Positions 12,720 through 24,500 of a DNA stretch of 64,000 nucleotides are shown here, one piece after another. The DNA lies in assembly GCA_002633005.1 (NCBI GenBank), contig NMRA01000003.1, positions 1,361,587-1,425,586 on the forward strand, written 5' to 3'. The first letter of the stretch is position 1, and each line of letters opens with the position of its first letter. A program made the translations under genes and the position numbers. This DNA is from Phoronis australis (Eukaryota; Phoronida; Phoronidae). A model generated the notes under the pieces. The model was not told the DNA's origin. It was given only the letters and a program-made list of their open reading frames with translations, and did no database searches.

Positions 12720-13737
12720 TCACGTCTCTCCAGATCCCTCCTTGGAGTTTTCCCTTTTCTTCCCAACTTCACCCGCTGCCATTTCTGTCTTCCGGCTCGT
12801 AGAACCAGCAAAAGCCGCGGCACCCTCAGGAAGTTTACCAGACATTGCAAACTTTTGCAGAACTTCATACCTCGCTTTCATTACTTCCAGTTCGTGCTTC
12901 ACTTGTTCATTTTCCTTCCTCAGGGTCTTCACTTCGTCCATCAACTGTTTTTTCTCATAATTCAAAATTATTTTCTGTTCTTCTCGCTTTTCACGGCAAC
13001 TAGCTGCGTAGCCACGATTTTTCAATGTTCTCCTCCTCTGCTTCAGTGAGAGTACTTGTTCACGTGACAACCCTTTCAACAATTGGTTTAGCTCGCGCAC
13101 ACCCAGGAGAACTAAATCATCATCAGAGATGTCAACAGACTGGAAAATAAACAAACAGGAAACAAAATTTTTATTCTCAGCCACAACAACTCAGCCTACA
13201 ACAATGCACATACACTTGTTTTTTGTTTCTCTGTTTTTTTAATTATCTAAAGTGACTTATGATCCGATGCCCATGATAGGCAGGGTGTTCCTGTTTTGTT
13301 ATTTGTTGCTATATTCTATCTGTATGAATACATGTCAATATATTTACTTATACCTACTGTCAAGATGAGTTACCACGTACATGTGGCTAATTCGCGCTTT
13401 ATGTTTCCCACACAATAAAACGAGGCCACATAATCATCCTTACAGTAACTTGATAAAGAGGCGGATTCAAAAACAGTAAAAATGGTCACCAGGAATCATA
13501 CACTATGTCAAATGCATCCAAAAATAAGGAGGTGGTGGCATCTCCTTAATAGATGCCAAGTTGGGAAAATCAGCCCCAGAAAAGGTACAGAAGCTAATGT
13601 AAAAAAATAAAATTACACTAGAGGGCACACCTGTATTCAAATTTTTTTTTTGGGTGCATTAAGAAAATGAGTGTAATTTAGATAAGGCTTTCAATTGGAT
13701 AAGTTACCTTGGAGTCCGCTTTGCTATTTCGAGACAT
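12720..13737 (-). CDS. Small Maf bZIP transcription factor, complete
   Basis: Two coding exons on the minus strand, 13708-13737 (10 codons) and 12720-13139, give 149 residues. The junction is phase 0, with donor GTAACT and acceptor TTTTCCAG. A 5'UTR exon segment runs up to 13764, where another acceptor (TTTTTTGCAG) lies, so at least one further noncoding exon is upstream. The protein has the extended homology region (residues about 16-48, VRELNQLL), the Maf basic region ([14 protein letters not shown] at 45-58) and a leucine zipper to about residue 108. A Lys/Glu/Ser-rich tail follows. There is no acidic N-terminal activation domain, and the length matches MafF/G/K-type small Mafs. These dimerise with themselves or CNC proteins (Nrf, Bach) on MARE/ARE sites in the nucleus. 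Invertebrates usually have one small Maf, so no F/G/K letter is assigned. Confidence 0.93.
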
Positions 13738-13764
13738 CTTCTTTCAGTTCTGGATATGTGTAAT
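13708..13764 (-). other. Small Maf exon with 5'UTR and first 10 codons
   Basis: The exon begins after a TTTTTTGCAG acceptor at 13766-13765, has 27 nt of 5'UTR, then the ATG at 13737-13735, and ends at a GTAACT donor. The gene therefore has an upstream noncoding exon that I could not place. The promoter must lie to the right of this point. Confidence 0.75.
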
Positions 13765-13899
13765 CTGCAAAAAACACATAACCCACTTATAAGAGCTGAG
13801 ACTTACAATCATGTAACATTACTAAGGTTTCTTAATTTTATACAGAATTTACACAACAAATCATACATAAATAAAAAGCTTAGTCATGTACAACCTTGA

Positions 13900-14340
13900 T
13901 GACGAGTCTGCAAAATTACTTTAACTCTGTCGGTAAAAGTATATATTTTCTATAAAATTTGATTTTTGACTTTTTTATCCTTCTGCCATTCATTGAGTCA
14001 CATGATCATGTCTTTTTAGTAAAATGTAGGGAAAAAGAAATGTACATTGATAGCAAAACAATATTGGAATCGCATAACAAATTTTATTTGATTTAAATGT
14101 CAAAGATTACATCACAAAAAAGTGTTACAGTTCTCAAAAATATCATTTCATTTTTGGTTTATGCACGAAAATCATAAAAGTCCTAGTTTTTACAGTCCCT
14201 CTTGCAAAAGTGGAACATTTCAAAAACACTCCCATAATGCAACAGTATTTTGGAGAACATGGCATAAAGCACACTAACTGAAAGTTTCGTTTAAATACGA
14301 TCAGCCATTTCTGACATATGATGCCTCAAAATTATCCACA
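13900..14340 (+). repeat. Diverged interspersed repeat, related to 23,600-23,970 and 28,560-28,860
   Basis: All three stretches share GACATATGATG-type text, GGCACATTTCAAAAA(A/C)ACTCC and TTTCATGAAAAT motifs; the third copy is inverted. Identity is low and interrupted. The remainder of 14,340-16,500 is AT-rich and shows nothing else that I can name. Confidence 0.4.
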
Positions 14341-16554
14341 TTTGGATATTATTCTAAGGGCCTACCTTGTACCTCAAGTTGGAGCCAGATAATTAAAGCC
14401 CTTTACATATATACGTAACAACATTGAGCTCCATAAACATCAACAGTTTGTTGAAAGCCACAAAGAATGCTCTGCCTACCTTAGCACAGGCACCATACAA
14501 TGAAAGATCAAGTATAATGTTATCATCTAAATTTCTCCTACATAATGCATTAATCACTTTAGTAACATGGAGTTAAAAATTCCGTGTCCATGACCAGTTG
14601 GGCCATTGACTTTTGTTAAAATAATTGACTTCTTTTGTTGCCAAGAATCAAACTTCTTAAAGCTGCACTTTCCCCTATTAACTAAGCAAAAACACGAAAA
14701 TGCGATTAGACCCTTCACTCTCATCAAAGCTGAGTCTCATAATAGGATTTTACTTCTGTTACCAACAAGAACATATGAACATATGACACCTCGTATGTAT
14801 TTGACCGGAGATGGTAACGAATATAAAATTTTATCACAGTAAGGAATATGTTATGAGACTGATTTTATGGCAGTAAAAAGGGGAATTCAATTTTGCTTTT
14901 GAGCCACTTAAATACTGTGTAAAACACAGCTTTACATAACTTGTAGACAAAAAAGTATGGGTATATTTTTAAAAATTAATGTTTTATGATCACAGAATCT
15001 TTTTATGTACACAAAAATAATGTCCAGATCTTTATTATCAAGTGACCGTATTTTTAACTTTCAATTTTTCATGCCAGATCGCCATTTATATTTTCACAAA
15101 TATTAATTTCTTTGCATGAAACTATTTCTGAGTTTTTATTCTCTAGCTGTTATCTATGAAATGGCTGCAGGAGCAAGTTTTCCAATATGCAAACTTGGTT
15201 GAATATTCGACACTTGTCGTTATTAACAATCTATGAGTGTCCGAGATTGTTTTCAGGCCTTTTAGACTAAGAGCTCCACTGTCAAAAATGACATCAACAT
15301 CCTTTCAAAGACACATATGATGCAAGTCTTTAAAAGCCCGCTGGTCAAAGGCTCACCGATAGACACAGACCACGTCATTATAGCTATAAGAAACAGAATT
15401 TGCAAGTTTTGTGTGAAAAGAAATTGTGTTCATGGAAAATACTGTTATCTCCATGATGAAAAAATATGATTTCTGAGAAAAAAAACTTGCAATCCACTCA
15501 ATCACTGTGACTATGAAAATTAACCTACTGGGCATGTAACTTTAGCACATACGGCGTTCTGCACTCATCAAGGACTTTGAAAATATATTTTGATGATTCT
15601 GCTTTTTTAATACTCCCAGTTATTTAAGAAATGTAATCCTGGGTTAAGCTATAGCCTAGTATTAGCTAAATACCTTATTTGTAATTAGTTAGACTTCTCA
15701 GCCACTGCTCTAACACTCAGTCATGCAATATATCCTCTCATTCTGATTCAATTAATAATGCTTTTGGAAAAGTTTTGAAGTTTAAGAACACCTGACAAAT
15801 GACACAAGAAGCTGGATATGTCTCAACACAAACTCCACGTGTATCTAGTCCAATGAAGTTAGTAACTGATAAACAGAAAAAAGTTATTGAGTACAGAAGT
15901 CAGTAATCTGCAGTATTGTTTGTAGTGCTGATTCAGCAAAAACGACATACCAAGTTATTTAAGTTTAAAAAGTATAATGTGCTATCGTGTTATCACTAAT
16001 TCTGAGCCACAAGTACCAAGAGCATACAAACAAAATTACTCTCTCCACAGCAAGTGATTTTACCAAGAATAAAGTCTGCTGACTCAGCAACAACTCAGCA
16101 ATATTTTCGGGACTCTGCTGCCGGAAGTTAACTAAAAGTACATTTCGTAATTTTAAGTGTCCGAATAAAATTTCTAGAAAACTGTAGCGTGCTCTTTGAC
16201 ACAGATATAAAATTTGAATTTCATTTATGCTAAGTAACTCATCACTTTGTAACAACAAACTCTCAATCTAATACCATTTTAATATTTTTTAAAGAAGTAC
16301 TAGGCATTCATTTGAGCCGACAGATGGCGCGATGTGAGTTTCCTATTGCGCAGCAACAACACAGTCACAGTTTCGGTTTTGTTATTCATCTCAATTACAG
16401 CTTGTATATCAATGGTTGTTAATGGTAAGAAGACCAGTCTTCTCTGTGACAGAAACCTCATTATCTATAGCCTTAGGATTTCTTGAGTTGAGGGTTTTGT
16501 TTGGCCACAGCCCAGGCACAGCCACAGCCAGACGATACGATTCCGAATCGCTCA

Positions 16555-16839
16555 GATCGTGCCAGCACCCATAGCCAGCACTCTTATCACTAGACTGTCA
16601 CCACCGTCTGTAGCTGGCTAGTGACCACCGTCTCTAGCTGGCTCCTATAGAAGCTTCATACACTGGAAGCTTTTTTGGAAAATTATGCCTCTCGCTGATT
16701 TTTTCGCATAAGGGCCAGGGACACCTTAGGACTAGGAGGTCGTCGATGTCATTAATTTCTTCCAACTAGAACAAATTCTCAACCTTTTTCTTCAAGCTGT
16801 TCTTTGTTCAGTGGCCAAAATCTCAAGCTGGCCATTTTT
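16555..16839 (+). repeat. 285-bp duplication, copy 1, ending at an N
   Basis: Starts GATCGTGCCAGCACCC and ends GGCCATTTTT immediately before an N at 16,840. By eye it is identical to 16,996-17,280. The two are separated by 156 bp of GAGTATGA-type minisatellite. Confidence 0.9.
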
Positions 16840-16840
16840 N

Positions 16841-16995
16841 TCGAGTATGAGTGTCAGACTTGAGTACGTTTGGAGTCCACTCGAAATACGACATTAGATA
16901 CGCTTTTTTGAGTACGACTCCAGTGAGCACGATTTTGAGTATGAAATCTCGAGTATGAGTATGAGTCTGAGTACGGAGGTTGGAGACCGGGCCCT
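16841..16995 (+). repeat. GAGTACGA-type minisatellite
   Basis: Irregular repeats of GAGTATGAGT and CGAGTACGA fill the space between the two 285-bp copies. The left border is the N at 16,840. Confidence 0.6.
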
Positions 16996-17280
16996 GATCG
17001 TGCCAGCACCCATAGCCAGCACTCTTATCACTAGACTGTCACCACCGTCTGTAGCTGGCTAGTGACCACCGTCTCTAGCTGGCTCCTATAGAAGCTTCAT
17101 ACACTGGAAGCTTTTTTGGAAAATTATGCCTCTCGCTGATTTTTTCGCATAAGGGCCAGGGACACCTTAGGACTAGGAGGTCGTCGATGTCATTAATTTC
17201 TTCCAACTAGAACAAATTCTCAACCTTTTTCTTCAAGCTGTTCTTTGTTCAGTGGCCAAAATCTCAAGCTGGCCATTTTT
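16996..17280 (+). repeat. 285-bp duplication, copy 2
   Basis: Same sequence and length as 16,555-16,839, but continuing into ordinary flank (ATGCAGCGCACTGC). Perfect identity beside a masked base raises the possibility of an assembly duplication. Confidence 0.9.
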
Positions 17281-17329
17281 ATGCAGCGCACTGCAGGGGA
17301 TATGACGTCCTACCACCTGCCACATGCAG

Positions 17330-17530
17330 TGTTAAAAATGGCCAGTTTCCGATTTTGGGAACTGAACGAAGGACTGCTCGAAAAAAAATTTGATAACATG
17401 AGTATTTGTTCGATTTAAAGACATCGATGGCCGTTTAAGGTACGCGAAAGGTACTATAGCAATTTGGCTTTGATTTTTAATCAGTGTATGGCATAATTCG
17501 CTGAAAAGCTTCTGGCATATTAAGCGCTAA
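17330..17530 (+). repeat. Dispersed repeat, second copy of the 8,100-8,300 type
   Basis: Matches the 8,100-8,300 repeat in order of shared blocks (AAAATGGCCAGTT, AAAGACATCGATGGCC, CATAATTCGCTGAAAAGCTTC). It lies in the intergenic space between small Maf and the divergent plus-strand gene. Confidence 0.5.
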
Positions 17531-18417
17531 AGGAGCTTCATGGTCTGTAGTTCAAATAGAGACGGTGGTCACTGTCTATCTTATTATTTCCATGATCTGG
17601 CCTAAGCCAGCTTACTAGCTGTTTATGACTGTACACGTTCATATACCTAGGAATCGATGTGGTAAAAAGTTGGAAATTTGAGAGAAGCTCAGTTTTCAGT
17701 CCACTCAAACTCGATTTTCCTCTTGCCAATGAAACTTGCATAAAAATGTTACGCGCCCCAACCGTCACATGTTAATACGTTTTTGCAACTCCAAAATTCA
17801 AAGAACTGCTACCTTATCTGGTAAAAGAAGGAACTAAATCTCATGAATATCATGTTCTGACCTGCCTTCAAACAAAAGTCGGATGTAAATTACAAACCAG
17901 AACGCTCATGACGACCACACAAATTATGCTATTTGCTAGATTTTCGGTTTGGTACAGTGACATCTCTTGGGAGATGGTGAGAACTTTGCCAAACCATAGT
18001 TTCCTAGATCCTCAGAATTTTGGCTCACTGGTAATAAAATACTCATAACTACAAATGAAGTGCAACCACTGCTGATACTTTGTTGTGAACTGTGGAAACT
18101 TATTGAATCGACAAAAACAGAAACTGTCTAATAAATGGGTGATGCTGCACTTCAAGATGCTTATGTTCACTCCACAAATTTAACTGCTGAATAATTACTC
18201 TGTTTTCACACCGCTTACAAAGTTAGTTCACTGAAGGAAGAGCCAAGTTGTATTTTTCTTGCTTTTGGCCAAGATTGCTCCACAGCTGTATAAGCCTTGC
18301 TACAAAGCTGTTATTGTTTACACAACTTTGTATCAAGGCTAGTCAAAGCCTTATCAGCCAGCTAGCTAATTAGCATGTTTTTGTTAATTAACAGTTATCT
18401 GTCTTTTTCAGTTACTT

Positions 18418-18480
18418 ATGCCAGCTGATGATCAGTCCGAGTTGATGGAGTTACTCCCAACCATGAGGACTATTGGGTAA
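18418..18480 (+). other. Upstream ORF in the 5'UTR of the GYGARW-motif gene
   Basis: ATG at 18418 opens a 20-codon ORF ending in TAA at 18478-18480, 59 nt before the inferred main start at 18540. It follows a good acceptor (GTCTTTTTCAG at 18411), so it probably lies in the transcript leader. It could reduce translation of the main frame. It might instead be chance. Confidence 0.4.
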
Positions 18481-18539
18481 CACAGTGACGGTCAAGTTAG
18501 GACCAGATTGTGTGGTCCTCCTCTGTTGCACATGCCATC

Positions 18540-21500
18540 ATGCCAGAACAACAGATTGACGGTGGAGTAGAGTGGACAACTGATGTCATTGTCATGCAAG
18601 TGAGTAGTTTGGGTAGCTATGTATTCAGGTTGTCTTCAGAGCATAACCAAAAGCATCTTATGTTTTAAGAACATTTTGTAGTTTCAGTAGAGCGGCCACC
18701 TGATGTCACTGTCATCCAAGTGAGTAGGTTGGGTACCTATGTATTCAGGTTGTCTTCAGAGCATAACCAAAAGCATCTTATGTTTTAAGAACATTTTGTA
18801 GTTTCAGTAGAGCGGCCACCTGATGTCACTGTCATCCAAGTGAGTAGGTTGGGTAGCTATGTATTCAGGTTGTCTTCAGAGCATAACCAAAAACATCTTA
18901 TGTTTTAAGAAAATTTTGTAGTTTATTGTGGAGAATGCGTATTGGTTGCAGTCGTCAGTGAGCCAGAAGATGACAGTAAATCACTACAGATCAACCTAAT
19001 CTGTTTATGCTGTTCTGTTCACAACACAAGCATGTACTGCATGTAGTATTTATTTTGAACAAAAACTCTCTGGGTCCACAAAAATATCCACAACAGACTG
19101 CATGATGAGAATGTTGGTTAGCACAGCGTCAAAATATTCATTCTTCAGTCTTTTAACTTAATTGTTTGCTCAACTTACAACAATAACCATATAGTTGACT
19201 GTCACAAGTACCAAAAGCTCAAGATAACCACTGTGCTCAGTCTAACATTAACAAATTTGAGTGTTTGCTTGAATGTCAAAGCTGAGTCTTGTGTGAAACA
19301 CAATTTTATATTCTTATTTCAGATTATTCAAGGTTTCCATGTTCTTGAATGTGATGATGTGGACGCTCTTTTGGCTGATACCGAGGCTGATGACTGTCAG
19401 AGGAGCAACGTTGTCACAGGGTATCCCAGGCAGCCACTATACAAAGAAATAGCTTCTGCAATTGACTACTGGATTGTGCATGGGTATGAAGGATTTATAA
19501 AAAGCAAACTGAATTTTCATTAAATCGGGATGCACTGAGAGTGTGAAATGTTACTTAAAACCGTTTTCCTTCTGTAATTGAATTCTCCATAGAAAGTTAG
19601 GTTAGGATACTGTTATGGAAAATAAATGTTAGGTTTCAGTTGATGAAGATATTTCCATTTGGTTTTAGTAACTCTTTGAACTGGGGTACATTATTTTTCT
19701 GCGAGTCATGCTGCAGGAGTAAAGACCGTGAGGAGACTACCACAAATCGCTAGTTTTTTCCCCCACTTCAATTCCCAGCCGATGTTCAGTCATTCACCAT
19801 TACAAACATTTCTCCAGATAGTGGTTTCCATATTGATCCAGATATCAGTCTAATCCACTGTGAAAAATTCCTGTAGTCTTTTAATCCAGGCATCACAACT
19901 CACATGCCAATTACCTACATCACTGTCAAGAGTTATTTCAGATAGTGTTTTATTGCACGAAGTCATTGCTAAATGCATGCTCTCTTTCTCACAAAAGTTA
20001 CTTAGATCAGTGTTTGTGATTTCGAGTGGAGACGACATTTGCAGTTCTTGTATAAATGTGTTGACGAAGTACAAGTTACCATGAAATGGGACAAGTTTGT
20101 AATGCTGTTAGCTCCTTTCATTGGCACTCTGAGGATTACCAGGAAAGAGTTTCCGTGTGATTTAGTGATTGTGATTTTGTATTAGTACCTTATTCTTCAC
20201 CAATACGCAATAACTAGGCAGAAGTGAATTTTTATTTTGTCAAATTTCAGATTGAAAATAACTTGGATTAAAAAGAACTTAATTCATCATAAGCTTGAAT
20301 CGTTTTGTGTTGATGAACGTTTAAAAAGCAAAGCAATTAGCATCCTAAACATAGAAATATAATAAATTTTGCAATTTTGTGCAAAATAAGTGAAGAACTG
20401 CATTATTACAAGGTGACCATGTAATGAGCTCCAAGGACTTTGTTTACTCATTACTGTGATGTTCGTTTTTCAAGGAAATGCCCAATTGATGACATGCTGT
20501 CATTTGAGTTGTTGGTTGAACAAGCAGACACAGCTAAAAGGTAAATCTTTAGTGCCAGAATGTCTTTCTATCAAAAGGTTGATGGTGTTTTTTGATTGGT
20601 TACTGTTGAAGCTATCGTAGACAAGTTTTTAGTTGGTTTGTTTTTTCCTAAAGTGATCCTTTTCACGTCGAGGAATGTGTGTCCCAAAATTATTTTGTCC
20701 TGAATACATCTGTGATTTTTTTAGCATGAACATCTAGTTGTCGTGGATTTTAAATTCTGTCTAATTTTTAGTTTTGTGGCAGTTGCACTACACAAAATTT
20801 AATAGTGTGAATTGACGATTCGAGTTTTATTCAGTGCACATAATTTAGAGGTTGTCAAAGTTGACGTGTGAGGAAAGACTCCATGAACAGAAGACTTTGT
20901 GAAATTTCTTTTAACACGGCCTATAATTCACAGGCACCTTGACAGTTTAACCTCCTTAGGCAATGACTTAATTCTAGTCTCTGCCAGCACGTCAGAATTA
21001 AGAGTTTACGCACCACACTCAATTTCTAAGGCTTGTAGCACCAGTACAACCAATGCTCAATTCTTACTAGCTCTTTTATGCTCCTTTTTTGCTGTTTTAG
21101 GCAAGTGTGGAAATTCTATTCCAACTATGGAACTGATAATTTGTTATGCAAGAATCAAACAGAATTGGAAAACAATAACGATGCTAGATTGCAGCATGAA
21201 AACCATGTTTCGATATTACCGGTAATCTAATATCATCTGGTACAATAGTATACAGAAAGCAAAATATCATAACAGAATAAAAGCGTGAAAGTTTTGAGAC
21301 ATCCAGTTGTTATCGTAACAAAATGTTCACATCACAATGCAAGGCACAAGATATGTTGACTAAAAACTACCACAACTGCAACGTTGTTCGTTTTTGTTTT
21401 ACACTCCTTACTTCTAATTTGGCCAAAAACTAATTTTACTAAATTTCAGTTATTTAGAATTAACCCAAACCTGCACAGGATTAAGATTTACAATTGTTTT

Positions 21501-24500
21501 ATAATTCAAGTTGCTTTCATTACATCCTGAAGGAGTAAAAATTGAGGCCTTGCTTTTAATCTTCCACCGACTTTTATTCAAAAATCCCTTCTTCTATTAG
21601 AAAAGATTGCTTTTGCATGGAAGTGTCAACATTGTGTGTTTTCAATTTTCTGTGTGTCTTAGGAAAACAGTGGAGAAACACATATCATCATTACCTGCTG
21701 ACAGGAATTGGAGATGTTTGACTAAGACTGAAAAACAAGATTGTATAACGGATATTTTTGAGGTACGTTAGTTATTATGTCACTCTTCTAATAGAAAGTC
21801 AAATGTATGAATAGTAAATAATTAATGTCTCATTTTTTTCTTTACTAGTCCTAGCTTTTTATGTTGTATTCTATAGTGTTGTATGGTGGTCCTCACTGAA
21901 GTGGCTTTTGCTTTTGAGGATCTCCAGCTTGTATGTATGTATGTATATATCCAAATGAGTTTTTTCTTTATTGTATTTTGCTAATTTGTTGTACAAGTTA
22001 ATAAGTGTATTAACTCTCAATTCTATTAGACTCTTCGTGTTGGTTATGTCACTTCTGTTTATAAGTGTCAAAATCATCTTGTTTGCCTGGAAATAGGTTA
22101 CCACATCATATGGTCTTTCTTTGAATACCTGTAGTATCAATTGAAGCAAAGCAGAGTTGGCTCATCTTTCAAGACTCTTAGAATGCCTGTGATATCACAT
22201 GGTATGCTTCAGTTTGCTCTCTGTGGTTTTATGAGAATGAATCTTAGCCCAGTGTTAACTCATTTGCAAAACTTGTTACTTTTTCATTACTAATCAAACT
22301 TATGAATCTTTCTCTTTAAGACTCTTGGCAAACGTGGACTTTTGGATCTGATTGGAGTTAGGAAAACTCTAGGAAGTATTGACTATTGGCCACCATCCAG
22401 GAGAAAGTTGTTGGCTACATTTTCACAAAAACACAAGTAAAGTATCAGTTGGTATCTCCTCTTGATTGCTTCATATTTTGTTTATTACACATAGTGTACC
22501 TAATTATCAGACAGACCCTAAATATCAGACATTACATAAAATCTTACTTGAAGCAGAATATGAGAAATAAATGACACCAATTTTTGTTCTGCTGTAAAAG
22601 TAATGCATTCAATATCCAGCATTGTCTCGTTTTTTATGATGTTGCCTCGTTTTGATTTCACCGAGAGAGGGTGCAGTTTAGACACCCAAGTTGGCCTACA
22701 ATGGACGATCGCATAAATCTATTATAAATAAAGTTGAAAACAAAATCTTTTTCCACAATGAAGTAATCTAAATGAACTGACAATATGTCACTATTTCATT
22801 TTTTCATTTGTTTTTAAACTCAAGTCAAACCCCGGTCTCGCACGTGCGTCTGTCATGTCAAGAAGGCAAAGAGATACTAAAAACTGCAGTGAGGTTGCAT
22901 GTGCTTTAGTCGTCTGCACTGATTCATCCAAACAACTTGCTGCCGTCATCAGATGACATTTTATGGATAATTTTGTTGCGAACGGAGCTGTGTTCTAGCA
23001 GCAAATATGTGAAAGTACTCGAGCTGCAATTTGGCGACAAGGTGCCCACGGCCATTACATGGTTAGACATTTTTCCGCGGTGTGGATGTCCAATATTTAG
23101 ATTCTCGGAGGGTTTGCTAATTGCGTTTTTAAAGATCAGTCAGAACATAAACGTGGCCTTCAGTGACAAGATATAGTAACAGAACAATTCCTTAAGGGGT
23201 ACATCTTTATTTCAGTAAAGAATTTACAACAATCTGCAAAATGTGCCAAAACGTCCGATATTTATATCGCTTGACTATAATCTCTTTATTTCTAAGAACA
23301 TCATCAGATGGTAAAGCTCACAACTATATCACAGGTCAACCAAGTTAAAACTGAATGAGAACAAATCATTTCTACCGCAGATGTAGCTTGAATGAAGATG
23401 TACCTGATGATTCAGCCAGGTGTAAGCTCTACTTTCCTGCTTTATTTACAACTTTTCTTTGTTGCATTCTGTTGTTAATACCTTTATGCAGGACCTTATC
23501 AACAAGACTGAACATTTTGCAAAATATCTACAAAACTGTATATTTTAACCCAGCAAAATTAGATATTTTTGAGAGTAGAAAATTTGTAGAATTTTTAACT
23601 CTGTAGCAGTGGGCTATTAATTAGTCATGTGACCATGCTTTTTAAGGATAATTGAGCAAAAAATATAGGTACATTCAGTTCATGACAAAAAGTCAATAAC
23701 AGGACCCAATTTCATATGATATAATCATTCAAACTACAATCTCAAGAACGTTTTTACAGTTTTCCAGATTAGCTTTTCATTTTCGTTTTTTGCAACTTTT
23801 AACGATTTTTTTCATGAAAATGATGAAATTTTTTGATAGCCCTCATGCACAAATGGCACATTTCAAAAAACTCCTAACAGCTTTTTAGAGATCAGTGCAT
23901 GAAGCATAGTCTATCAAAGTGTCGTGTAAATCAAATTGGTCACTTTTGAGATATGATGTTCCTAATACACTCTGGATTTATCACTTGAACAGTGCTCAGC
24001 CTCACGCTCTCCCAATTCCTTGAGTTAGGCCTATTTTCACAATCTTGTAAACAACATTTATTTACTTTTGCAAAATAATGGTGTGGGAGATTTCAAATGA
24101 CTAAGACTGTTTGAAAGTTTACATTCAGGCCTGTAAAGGGCCATAAGTCTTTTAATTATTTACTAATCAAGTTATTTGGCGTTTTAAGTTTTCGACTGTT
24201 CAGTAGTACCAAGAACGTTAAGTAGGGAAAAGCAGAATTTGCTCTTTTTCTACACCCAATTCTAGACCAACACTACTCAAATTGTCAACTAGTCATTCAC
24301 AATTTCAAGGACATGTTTTGGGTAACCGTCAGCGAAACATTATGGATTTTTAATCATGGCACTTATTTTCACTCGTAAAAATTACGCCAATAATACAAAC
24401 GATGGTTAGGTTCCTTTAATCTTCACCTAACTTAAATTGGTCATTTATAGGATTTGCTTTGGTTATCATGGATTGGCTGCTTTCAATTTTCGTTTCTTCT

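Noticed and set aside
18418-18480. Main start codon of the GYGARW-motif gene at 18,418
   Set aside because: That frame stops after 20 codons and cannot join exon 2; the ATG at 18,540 joins it in phase 0.
18571-18925. CRISPR-like regular repeats
   Set aside because: Only three direct 120-bp units with no spacers, in a eukaryotic intron.
20899-21225. 108-codon plus-strand ORF
   Set aside because: Sits in an intron between two well-supported exons of the same strand; including it would break the phase.
21871-22149. 92-codon minus-strand ORF, Lys/Asn/Ile-rich
   Set aside because: Lies antisense in an intron of the GYGARW-motif gene; composition matches local AT-rich DNA and no domain is recognised.
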